Below, piece after piece: positions 1 to 5,377 of a stretch of DNA of 10,971 nt. The notes under the pieces are model-generated. The model saw only the letters and a program-made list of their open reading frames with translations. It had not been told where the DNA came from and made no database searches. This stretch comes from an uncultured Holophagaceae bacterium (GTDB lineage Bacteria > Acidobacteriota > Holophagae > Holophagales > Holophagaceae): assembly GCA_903890595.1 (NCBI GenBank), contig CAITBU010000175.1:1-10971 (forward strand), read 5' to 3'. Positions within the stretch are counted from its first letter, which is position 1; every line of letters starts with the position of its first letter. A program made the position numbers and the translations under genes.

Positions 1-140
1 ACGAGGCCCGGGTCCTCTTCCGCCGTTTTCTGGACCTCCTGAAGGACCAACATCCCCGGGTGAAGTCCGGCTTCTTCCAGGAGCACATGGAGGTGGAGCT
101 GCTGAACGACGGGCCGGTGACCTTCATCCTCGAGCGCTGA
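1..140 (+). CDS. dtd: D-aminoacyl-tRNA deacylase, C-terminal end (partial)
   Basis: This is the last 45 codons of a D-aminoacyl-tRNA deacylase, the cytoplasmic enzyme that hydrolyses D-amino acids (and mischarged glycine) from tRNA. The reading frame runs from base 3 to the TGA at 138-140. It ends in the family's C-terminal signature: a short helix, then K-S-G-x-F followed by E-H-M-E-V-E-L-L-N-D-G-P-V-T. The NDGPVT segment (codons at 105-122) is the conserved C-terminal motif containing the Gly-Pro pair that shapes the chirality-selective pocket. E. coli Dtd ends in a very similar way. The 5' part lies outside the window, so start, promoter and upstream neighbours cannot be judged. The gene is convergent with the S9 peptidase, and the hairpin at 158-183 separates them. 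Confidence 0.9.
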   Translation, partial: EARVLFRRFLDLLKDQHPRVKSGFFQEHMEVELLNDGPVTFILER

Positions 141-157
141 GCCTCTGTGATAAACGA

Positions 158-183
158 AGCGGCCGGGCAGATGCCCGGCCGCT
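158..183. terminator. GC-rich hairpin between convergent genes, likely bidirectional terminator
   Basis: Perfect 11-bp inverted repeat (AGCGGCCGGGC / GCCCGGCCGCT) with a 4-nt loop (AGAT). It lies 17 bp after the dtd stop and 19 bp after the S9 peptidase stop on the other strand. On the minus strand the stem is followed by TTCGTTTATC, moderately T-rich. On the plus strand only TCTGCTTG follows. It therefore looks more like an intrinsic terminator for the peptidase gene, with a weaker role for dtd. Confidence 0.7.
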
Positions 184-202
184 CTGCTTGAGGAGCAGGA
201 GC

Positions 203-2923
203 CTACTTCTGCAGCTCGAGGGTGACCACCGCCCCGCCCATCTGAGGCAGGGTGGCGACCGTCTTCAGCACCTTGCGGGTGGCAGCGTCCACCCACATGT
301 CGGTGCTCCCGGGATCACCGTCGGCGGAAGTCAGGGTCAGCTTCCAGGCCTTGAAGGTACCCGCGGGAACCGTCACGTCCTCCGTAGCCACCACCTTGGC
401 CTGCTTGAGCTGAACCTTCTGGCGCTGGAGATCCACGTTGCGGAAGGTGACCGTGTAGCCAGCCGCCAGAGGCAGGCAGGCCAGGGCGTCCTGGGCACCG
501 GAGCCATCGGCGAAAGCCCCGCCGCCCAGGTCGATGCTGAAGGGCTTGGGATCTCCGCCCATGGCCATGGAGCCAGTGGCCTTGCTGCCCTCGAAGGCCA
601 TCTCGATGGTCACCGGGCCCTGCTTGACCTGGCGCTTGAGGGGCACCAGGCTTCCCTTGGCCAGGATGGTGGTGTCCATGGCATCGCCGCCCGGCAGCTT
701 GGTAGCATCGGTCACCACCCAGGTGCCAGCCTCCTCTTTGATGGTGCGGACCATGGAGAGGGGCATGCTCTGGGGCCCCATGGCCAGGGTGCCCACATAG
801 GTGAAGGTCCCGGCGGCAGGACTGGCCACGGGCTTGGGTACGCCCACGGCACCCGCATCGGCCTTCTTGGCCAGGACCACGGTCTTGGGATCCACCGTGA
901 TCTCGGGGAGGCGGCTCATGACGTCGGCCTTGCCACCTTCCTGGAAGCGGGCCTTGAGGTGCTTGGCCAGGAACTTCTCAGCGGCAGCCATCATGGCCTG
1001 GTTGTTCACGGGGCGCGCAAAGCCATGGCCCTCATCCGGGGCACAGATGTACTCCACAGGGAAGCCGCGGTCGCGCAGGGCGATGACGATCTGCTCGCTC
1101 TCGGCCTTCTTCACCCGGGGGTCATTGGCACCCTGCACCACCAGGAGCGGGGTGTGAATCTTCGCCACGGAGTTCAGCGGGGACTGGCGCTCCAGCTGCT
1201 TCTTGCCCTCAGGCGTGTTGGGGTCTCCCATGCGCTCGTGGAAGATGATACGGCCAGCCTCCCAGTAGGGGGGGATGGTCTCCAGCAGGGTCAGCAGGTT
1301 GGAGGGACCGACGATGGACACCGCCGCAGCGTAGACGTCAGGCGTGAAGGCCACACCGGCGAGGGTGGCGTAGCCACCGTAGGAGCCGCCCATGATGCCG
1401 ACCCGCTTGGGGTCCACGATGCCCTTGGCAACCAGGTGCTTCACGCCCCAGGTGAGGTCGTCCTGCATGCGGTCGCCCCACTGCTTGTTGCCGGCGTTGA
1501 GGAACTTCTTGCCGTAGCCCGTGGAGCCCCGGAAGTTGGGGGCCAGCACCGCATAGCCGCGGTTGGCCAGGAACTGGGCGTAGGGGTTGAAGCCCCACTG
1601 ATCCCGGGCCCAGGGGCCACCGTGGGGGAAGACCACCAGGGGCAGGTTCTTGGCAGGGACGCCCTTGGGTAGGCTGAGGTAGGCGGGGATCTCCAGACCG
1701 TCGCTGGACTTGTAGCGGATGGGCTGCATGGCCACCAGGGGCTCTCGGGGCAGGTCCTGGCGGGAGACGTATTCCAGGCTGAGCTTCTTGGTGCGCCGGT
1801 CGAAGAGGTAGCGGGTGCCGGGATCCCGATCGCTGGAGGCGGAGATCATGCAGACCTGCTCGTCGTCGGTGGTCGAGCCGAGGCCGATCTCCTTGCCCGG
1901 CAGCTGCTTCTGGATCAGCTTGAAGTCCGCTTCCCAGGCCTTGTCCTTCCAGTAGATCTGCGTGCGGTCATCCAGATAGGTGGTGGCGATCAGCTCGTCC
2001 GTGATCTCCGAGAAGATGGCCGCGCCGAAGTCCACCCGACCCTTGGGATCGGACTCGATCTTGGTCTCCTTGCCGGTGGCAGGGTCGAAGAGCACCAGCT
2101 CCACCAGATCCCGGGCACCCTTGTTGGTCTCGAGGTAGACCCGCTTGCCGTCCTTGTGGAACGCCACGGGGCTGGCGGACTCAAAGACGCCGCACTCGTA
2201 GACCTTGGTGAAGCCTGTGGGGTCCACCCGGAGGACCTCGGTGTCACCCTTTTCCGTGGTGCGCAGGGCCAAGCGCAGGTTCGCCTGCTTGTCGAAGACC
2301 CACCCCGCGATGCGCTCGGTGTTCTTGCGGAGGAGGGTCCGCTCGCCGGTGGAGATGCGCACCTTGTAGGCATCGTGCCAGGCCGCATCGCGATCATTGA
2401 GGCCCACGTAGATGGCATCCGGGTCGGCCTTGGGCACGGCGTAGATCATGGCCCTGGCCCCCTTGGCGGCGGTCAGGTTGCGGGCCTCGGGGGCCTCCTT
2501 CCCGGGGGCAGGAGTGGCAGCGGGATCCACGGCGTAGACGTTGTAGTTCTCGTCGCCATCCTTGTCCTGGACAAAGAGGATCTGCTTGCTGTCCCGGCTC
2601 CAGAAGAAGCCGGGGATGGGCCGCTTGGGGTCAGCGGTGATGAGGCGGCCCTTGGCGTAGGGCTCGCCGACCTTCTTCACCCAGACGTTCCGGGTCTCCT
2701 TCCAGGGCTTCAGGAAGGCGATCCACTTCCCATCGGGGGACAGCTGGGCGGCAGCGATCTCGGGATTGCCGAAGAACTTTTCGCGGTCGATGAGGGGTGC
2801 CGACTGAGCCTTCCCCGGGGCTGGGGCGGCGGCAGCTTCCTTGGCGGCAGCGGGAAGCGGAAGGGCTGCTGCCAGGGCAAGGCCCGAGCACAGCAGACTG
2901 GACAGATAGGGATGGGCAGACAT
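203..2923 (-). CDS. Secreted S9-family serine peptidase (prolyl oligopeptidase/acylaminoacyl-peptidase type) with extra C-terminal domain
   Basis: A 906-residue serine peptidase of the alpha/beta-hydrolase S9 clan, which cleaves short peptides. Residues 1-27 look like a Sec signal peptide (hydrophobic LCSGLALAAALPLP ending in AAA), so export is expected. Residues about 50-390 show beta-propeller (PD40-like) repeats such as LSPDGKWIAFL and WSRDSKQILFV. Residues about 400-660 are the catalytic domain: HGGP at 434-437 (oxyanion region), nucleophile Ser514 in GGSYGGY, Asp601 in GANDPRV and His633 in DEGHGF. S9 peptidases of this type usually end near residue 660-680. Here about 230 further residues follow, beta-rich and resembling DUF3108-like domains near the end (VPAGTFKAWKL, then DMWVDAATRKV). 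The start is supported by AGGAGG at 2931-2936, seven bases before the ATG. The substrate is unknown. The family call is firm; the tail assignment is tentative. Confidence 0.93.
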   Translation of the reverse strand: MSAHPYLSSLLCSGLALAAALPLPAAAKEAAAAPAPGKAQSAPLIDREKFFGNPEIAAAQLSPDGKWIAFLKPWKETRNVWVKKVGEPYAKGRLITADPKRPIPGFFWSRDSKQILFVQDKDGDENYNVYAVDPAATPAPGKEAPEARNLTAAKGARAMIYAVPKADPDAIYVGLNDRDAAWHDAYKVRISTGERTLLRKNTERIAGWVFDKQANLRLALRTTEKGDTEVLRVDPTGFTKVYECGVFESASPVAFHKDGKRVYLETNKGARDLVELVLFDPATGKETKIESDPKGRVDFGAAIFSEITDELIATTYLDDRTQIYWKDKAWEADFKLIQKQLPGKEIGLGSTTDDEQVCMISASSDRDPGTRYLFDRRTKKLSLEYVSRQDLPREPLVAMQPIRYKSSDGLEIPAYLSLPKGVPAKNLPLVVFPHGGPWARDQWGFNPYAQFLANRGYAVLAPNFRGSTGYGKKFLNAGNKQWGDRMQDDLTWGVKHLVAKGIVDPKRVGIMGGSYGGYATLAGVAFTPDVYAAAVSIVGPSNLLTLLETIPPYWEAGRIIFHERMGDPNTPEGKKQLERQSPLNSVAKIHTPLLVVQGANDPRVKKAESEQIVIALRDRGFPVEYICAPDEGHGFARPVNNQAMMAAAEKFLAKHLKARFQEGGKADVMSRLPEITVDPKTVVLAKKADAGAVGVPKPVASPAAGTFTYVGTLAMGPQSMPLSMVRTIKEEAGTWVVTDATKLPGGDAMDTTILAKGSLVPLKRQVKQGPVTIEMAFEGSKATGSMAMGGDPKPFSIDLGGGAFADGSGAQDALACLPLAAGYTVTFRNVDLQRQKVQLKQAKVVATEDVTVPAGTFKAWKLTLTSADGDPGSTDMWVDAATRKVLKTVATLPQMGGAVVTLELQK

Positions 2924-2930
2924 AGGTCGT

Positions 2931-2936
2931 CCTCCT
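2931..2936 (-). promoter_or_regulatory. Ribosome binding site of the S9 peptidase
   Basis: On the minus strand this is AGGAGG, a full Shine-Dalgarno core, seven bases before the ATG at 2921-2923. It fixes the start and places the signal peptide at the very N-terminus. Confidence 0.8.
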
Positions 2937-2973
2937 GGGGGGTGGCAAGGATACGAAAGCGCCCAGGGAAGGT

Positions 2974-2996
2974 TGAGGGCTTTTTCTCGGCCCTCA
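2974..2996 (-). terminator. Hairpin between the small gene and the S9 peptidase
   Basis: Perfect 7-bp inverted repeat (TGAGGGC / GCCCTCA) with a 9-nt loop, beginning 7 bp after the stop of the minus-strand gene at 3004. The T-run lies in the loop on the plus strand and reads as A5 on the transcript, so it is not a standard intrinsic terminator. It could weaken read-through or act as a leader structure ahead of the peptidase gene. Function is inferred from position only. Confidence 0.35.
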
Positions 2997-3003
2997 GGTC
3001 TGT

Positions 3004-3381
3004 TCAGCCCAGGAAGGCCTTGGCGAGCAGGTCCTCCAGCTGGGCAGGAACCTCGCCTCCGGCCAGCGGAATGAGTACGGTCACGGTCAGAACCAAGGGT
3101 GGCCCAGGCTCAAAGCGGAGGACAGCCCGGTGCCCCTGGCGGGTAAAGATACCCTGAAGAAGCAGATCGGCCCGGTACCAGGCCTCGTCTTCATCTGATA
3201 ACTCGGTACCTGCATAGCAATTATCCAAGAGTGGGATATCGACCCTGCCGCAGAGGTGCCGATTGCCTTCGGCACTCACCACTTCCGCTGCAGCCTGGAC
3301 GACCTGTCCGGGGCGGATCCGTACCAGGGGTCCCCGGATGGCGGTCGGGATCGCCCTCCCCAAGGTAACGAAGGATTTCAC
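3004..3381 (-). CDS. Hypothetical protein, about 125 aa
   Basis: I do not recognise this protein. From the GTG at 3379-3381 it has 125 residues: VKSFVTLGRAIP at the start, a middle with H-L-C-G-R-V-D-I-P and an acidic stretch (ELSDEDEAWYRADLLL), then alternating hydrophobic segments (AVLRFEPG, LVLTVTVLIPL) that suggest beta strands. No signal peptide or membrane helix is visible. The open frame continues upstream to 3630, but that extension is rich in G, P and R and overlaps the next gene out of frame, so it is probably not coding. In-frame alternatives are GTG at 3414 and ATG at 3465. None has a convincing ribosome binding site, so the start is uncertain. It lies 80 bp upstream of the S9 peptidase on the same strand and follows another unknown gene, so co-transcription with either is possible. 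Confidence 0.5.
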   Translation of the reverse strand: MKSFVTLGRAIPTAIRGPLVRIRPGQVVQAAAEVVSAEGNRHLCGRVDIPLLDNCYAGTELSDEDEAWYRADLLLQGIFTRQGHRAVLRFEPGPPLVLTVTVLIPLAGGEVPAQLEDLLAKAFLG

Positions 3382-3412
3382 GGTATCGGTTAGAGGTGGA
3401 AGTGGATTCTCC

Positions 3413-3492
3413 ACCGGCGACAGGCAGAGCCAGCGACGCCGATGGGCGGGAGTACCCAATCCCATCGTGGAGGGTCGGTGCGTATCGCCGGT
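3413..3492 (-). ncRNA. Candidate structured leader RNA (nested inverted repeats)
   Basis: An outer 8-bp perfect inverted repeat pairs 3413-3420 (ACCGGCGA) with 3485-3492 (TCGCCGGT). Inside it, 3440-3446 (CGATGGG) pairs perfectly with 3461-3467 (CCCATCG), and the enclosed loop can form a further GGG-AGTA-CCC stem. Transcribed on the minus strand, this would lie about 32 nt upstream of the GTG proposed for the 125-aa gene. It does not match any riboswitch class I know. GC-rich DNA forms such stems by chance fairly often, so this is a weak candidate. Confidence 0.22.
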
Positions 3493-3574
3493 CCTTGCTT
3501 CCAGCGCCCTGGGGACCCGCCCGGGAGGCAAGCCCATGCTCCCACTGCCTGGGCGAGAGCCCCCTCGGAGGCCG

Positions 3575-4072
3575 TTACCGGGGTAGGACACGGGCCACCT
3601 CAGCTCGGGGAAGTCGACGGGCAACGGCAAGGTTGGGCTTTCGCATAGGGGGGGTGGGGGTGGGTGCGACTTCAGGCTTGCGAAGGGCCGTCAGCGCTGC
3701 GAACAACCCGCCCAGGACGTCCCGGAGGACCACGTTGGGTACCACGGGGTTCGCCTCGGTGGCGCCTCCCTGGGAGAGCCAAGCCTTCAGGGGCACGCAG
3801 ACCTGATTCTCCCCCCGGCCCACCATCAGGCAGAGCACTTGGCCCTCAGGCTTCCTGGGCCGCACCTTAAACTCGAGGGGAATGCCCTCCATCCGGAGCG
3901 TCCCGATGAAAGCCACAACGGCCGGATCCTGGATTCGGAGCACGACCCCCGCTGGGGCCAGCATTAAATCAAGGGGACTGGCATCCATGCGAATCCGGGC
4001 CTTGGCCAGCATGGTGCAACGAGTGATGGCTATCCTGAGAAGGTCGGTCTGGGCGGAATGCAGGATGTCCAC
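3575..4072 (-). CDS. Hypothetical protein, 165 aa
   Basis: A 165-residue protein of unknown family. The GTG start at 4070-4072 is supported by GAGG at 4081-4084, eight bases upstream. The first 110 residues alternate hydrophobic and polar segments (LAKARIRM, LDLMLAPAGVVLRIQ, GIPLEFKVRPRKP, QVLCLMVGRG, QVCVPLKAWL), consistent with a small beta-rich cytoplasmic domain. A helical stretch follows (VLRDVLGGLFAALTAL). The last 35 residues are basic and proline-rich (VAPTPTPP, then several R/K), probably a disordered tail. There is no signal peptide, membrane helix or recognised catalytic motif. It is the first gene on this strand after the AT-rich island at 4100-4430, whose palindromes sit in its upstream region, and it could share a transcript with the 125-aa gene 193 bp downstream. 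No function is assigned. Confidence 0.6.
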   Translation of the reverse strand: MDILHSAQTDLLRIAITRCTMLAKARIRMDASPLDLMLAPAGVVLRIQDPAVVAFIGTLRMEGIPLEFKVRPRKPEGQVLCLMVGRGENQVCVPLKAWLSQGGATEANPVVPNVVLRDVLGGLFAALTALRKPEVAPTPTPPMRKPNLAVARRLPRAEVARVLPR

Positions 4073-4080
4073 AGGCTGAA

Positions 4081-4084
4081 CCTC
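4081..4084 (-). promoter_or_regulatory. Ribosome binding site supporting a GTG start
   Basis: Minus-strand TTGAGG, with GAGG as the core, sits 8 nt before the GTG at 4070-4072. It supports that start for the 165-aa protein, which has no ATG near its N-terminus. Confidence 0.5.
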
Positions 4085-4111
4085 AAGATTGGCGCCATTT
4101 CGCGCATGACA

Positions 4112-4131
4112 TAAGTAAAATTGCTTACTTA
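4112..4131. promoter_or_regulatory. Operator-like inverted repeat upstream of the 165-aa gene
   Basis: Perfect inverted repeat TAAGTAA-N6-TTACTTA, 40 bp upstream of the GTG start of the minus-strand 165-aa gene. The size, spacing and position are what a dimeric repressor or activator site would show. I could not place good -35 and -10 boxes, so the promoter itself is unproven. Confidence 0.4.
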
Positions 4132-4168
4132 AGCCAAATCTTCAGACATTAATGGCCAGTGTCAAGGA

Positions 4169-4180
4169 CGGTTATAACCG
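4169..4180. repeat. Perfect 12-bp palindrome
   Basis: CGGTTATAACCG is a perfect palindrome with no spacer, inside the AT-rich island and 97 bp upstream of the 165-aa gene. It could be a regulator-binding site. Nothing more can be said from sequence alone. Confidence 0.4.
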
Positions 4181-4285
4181 GACTCCCGGCTCCATTGAGA
4201 TGCAATTATTAATTTTTTTGCTCTATATATTGGAGATAGAAGGACTCTTGCCCCCACCCAGGGAAGCCCTCCTCTGCTATTGCGT

Positions 4286-4296
4286 AAATCTAGACA
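4286..4296 (+). repeat. Direct repeat copy 1 (AAATCTAGACA)
   Basis: An 11-base sequence repeated exactly at 5330-5340, on the other side of the DUF5131-like gene. A related version with a 2-base insertion (AAATCT-TC-AGACATTA) occurs at 4136-4151, and its right half also matches the bases that follow the 5330 copy. The repeat contains TCTAGA. Confidence 0.5.
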
Positions 4297-4299
4297 CTG

Positions 4300-4332
4300 T
4301 CGAGATGCCACTTCATTTGGGTCGCATCTCGA
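4300..4332. repeat. 9-bp inverted repeat with 15-nt spacer
   Basis: TCGAGATGC at 4300-4308 and GCATCTCGA at 4324-4332 are perfect complements. A further GAGATGC occurs at 4197-4203, and a near-copy of the right arm (TCGCATCTTGA on the minus strand) lies at 5208-5218 beyond the DUF5131-like gene. It could be a protein-binding site or part of an element end. Confidence 0.45.
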
Positions 4333-4391
4333 TTTGCCTTAAAAATTATCTAAACAAAAATGATTGTGGGTGGTTTTTTGGATGTTAATGA

Positions 4392-4423
4392 CCAAGCCTG
4401 TCCATTTAACTGGACAGGCTTGG
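4392..4423. terminator. Perfect 13-bp hairpin downstream of the DUF5131-like gene
   Basis: CCAAGCCTGTCCA and TGGACAGGCTTGG are perfect complements around a 6-nt TTTAAC loop. This is the strongest hairpin in the window. It begins 40 bp past the stop of the minus-strand gene at 4464, where a terminator would be expected. No T-run follows on the minus strand (TCATTAACATCC), so it may instead be a transcript-stabilising stem or a structural end of a small element. Confidence 0.5.
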
Positions 4424-4432
4424 CGAAGGCCA

Positions 4433-4459
4433 CCGGGGTCCTTACAGCAGGGTCCCCGG
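4433..4459. terminator. Second stem-loop just after the DUF5131-like stop
   Basis: CCGGGG at 4433-4438 pairs with CCCCGG at 4454-4459. The pairing continues as CC/GG after one T-T mismatch, enclosing a 9-nt loop. It sits between the stop codon at 4464 and the 13-bp hairpin, so the 3' end of the transcript would carry two consecutive stems. Confidence 0.35.
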
Positions 4460-4463
4460 AGCG

Positions 4464-5138
4464 TCAGCCCTGGGGCTGGGCTAGGGCATTCACGCCCAGT
4501 GGGAGGGGACGGCACGGGGCGGAGAGGCCCGCCAGCTCCCTCGGGCAACCCAGGTCACAGCATAGGAAATGGGCCGCTGCTGGCACACTGAGCAGATCCA
4601 TGACCCGAAGGGCTGGCGTGCCTGGTTCCGCCGTGGTGGTCCCCAGGGAAACGTTCGGAGGTGGACTCCCTTCCAGCCAGGCCTTCAGCCAGAAGGTCAG
4701 CGCCTCCGGGTCGCGGGGTTTGCCGGCCTCGTTCCGAATGCACCGTTGGCCGGCGTGTACCAGAGCGGACCGCAGACGCTCCAGGATGCTTGCCGGGTTC
4801 CGCGTGAGCAGAAGCCATTTCAGATGAGGCGTTTCCCGTATGGTGTCCAGGGCGAGCACCCTGACCCACTGGAGGCCATCGCGCTCGTCCCAAAAATCGC
4901 CAAACCCGTTGGTAAGGATGCTCCGAGGCCGCCCTTCCTGAAAGGCCAGGCGGTCATAGAACAGGGCCTCCTGCCGAGCACCTTGCGGGGATGGCTCCGG
5001 GCGCAAGGGGCGCTGTTCCAGGAGTTCCTGGGGCCCGACGCAGCTCAGGCAGGAGGGCAAGTGTTCGCCCCCGCTGCGCCAGAAGTGGATGACTTTGGAC
5101 CGCCCCTGCACCCGTCCCCCTTTTCGCAGATGCCCCAT
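4464..5138 (-). CDS. Divergent DUF5131 (phage Gp37/Gp68-like) protein, probably truncated
   Basis: A 224-residue protein that I match to DUF5131, a family found in phages and mobile DNA and known for a radical-SAM-like three-cysteine motif. The match is in the core: residues about 73-112 (RSILTNGFGDFWDERDGLQW, then a helix and HLKWLLLTRNPASIL) correspond to the family's IFVNSMSDLFHE...QILTKRPERL. Residues about 160-199 (PPNVSLGTTTAE, ALRVMDLLSVPAAAHFLCCD) correspond to PNVWLGVSVE...PAAVRFLSCEP. The N-terminal motif appears degenerate: Cys30 and Cys33 remain (PSCLSC), but the usual upstream Cys has no counterpart. The usual C-terminal part (VIVGGESG, then QW near the end) is absent; the frame stops after a dissimilar tail. 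The ATG at 5136-5138 has no clear ribosome binding site, so the start is uncertain. No partner gene is adjacent. It is likely a relic or a reduced variant. Confidence 0.55.
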   Translation of the reverse strand: MGHLRKGGRVQGRSKVIHFWRSGGEHLPSCLSCVGPQELLEQRPLRPEPSPQGARQEALFYDRLAFQEGRPRSILTNGFGDFWDERDGLQWVRVLALDTIRETPHLKWLLLTRNPASILERLRSALVHAGQRCIRNEAGKPRDPEALTFWLKAWLEGSPPPNVSLGTTTAEPGTPALRVMDLLSVPAAAHFLCCDLGCPRELAGLSAPCRPLPLGVNALAQPQG

Positions 5139-5207
5139 GCCGGGGCCTGTCCCGCAGTGCCCCTTGAAGGGATACGGTTCTCTACGATGTGGTGGTCCCG
5201 AGTCCCG

Positions 5208-5218
5208 TCAAGATGCGA
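5208..5218 (-). repeat. Inverted near-copy of the 4322-4332 motif
   Basis: Read on the minus strand this is TCGCATCTTGA, matching TCGCATCTCGA at 4322-4332 (plus strand) at 10 of 11 positions. The two copies are in opposite orientation on either side of the DUF5131-like gene. Confidence 0.4.
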
Positions 5219-5329
5219 TCAAGGTATTAACCCCACTTCGCCACCCCTCCGATCCTCGAATACGATGGCATTTATGCTGTATATGGTTGACTTGATTATG
5301 TTTTAGTGAACTCAATATTTTACAGATAA

Positions 5330-5340
5330 AAATCTAGACA
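5330..5340 (+). repeat. Direct repeat copy 2 (AAATCTAGACA)
   Basis: Exact copy of 4286-4296, located in the second AT-rich patch (about 5260-5345) between the DUF5131-like gene and the DinB-family gene. The bases that follow (TTA) extend its match to the related sequence at 4136-4151. Confidence 0.5.
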
Positions 5341-5377
5341 TTATGATCCCAGCATTTCCAAGTGGCCTCGAGGGGGC

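Larger units (their letters stand above)
4073..4463. other. AT-rich intergenic island with several palindromes and no convincing gene
   Basis: About 390 bases lie between the divergent or outward ends of the 165-aa gene and the DUF5131-like gene. Roughly 4105-4400 is much richer in A and T than the rest of the window, with runs such as AATTATTAATTTTTTT near 4204-4219 and TATATATT near 4224. It carries at least five inverted repeats, at 4112-4131, 4169-4180, 4300-4332, 4392-4423 and 4433-4459. One short plus-strand open frame (4152-4388) covers the AT-rich part but lacks a ribosome binding site and any recognisable similarity. The base composition suggests DNA of different origin or a dense regulatory region. 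Confidence 0.6.

Noticed and set aside
188..1672. Long plus-strand open frame (494 codons) opposite the S9 peptidase
   Set aside because: It is antisense to a gene with an intact signal peptide, catalytic triad and ribosome binding site. Its translation is rich in G, H and L as expected for a GC-driven shadow frame and shows no family motif.
2156..3157. Plus-strand open frame of 333 codons over the 5' end of the S9 gene
   Set aside because: It runs antisense through the peptidase start and the intergenic gap, with no recognisable domain or ribosome binding site, and its composition is that of a shadow frame.
3440..3600. Possible GEMM/c-di-GMP riboswitch, prompted by a TACCCCGGTAACGG-like segment
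   Set aside because: The conserved GCAAA-type and GGGACGCAAAGCC elements are absent on both strands, and the segment order does not fit the class.
3382..3630. N-terminal extension of the 125-aa protein to 208 aa
   Set aside because: The extra 83 residues are Pro/Gly/Arg-rich and overlap the end of the 165-aa gene out of frame by 56 bases, with no ribosome binding site at 3630.
4152..4388. Plus-strand 78-codon open frame in the AT-rich island, hydrophobic from Met at 4200 (MQLLIFLLYILEIEG)
   Set aside because: It has no ribosome binding site at either ATG and no recognisable similarity. The hydrophobic run is what A/T-rich codons give by chance. It could be a small membrane peptide, but nothing supports that.
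4569..5306. Plus-strand 245-codon open frame opposite the DUF5131-like gene
   Set aside because: The minus-strand frame has the DUF5131 core similarity. This one has no family motif and ends in the AT-rich patch.
5366..5373. CCTCGAGG palindrome after the DinB-family stop
   Set aside because: It is only 8 bp without a loop or T-run, and is expected by chance in GC-rich DNA.
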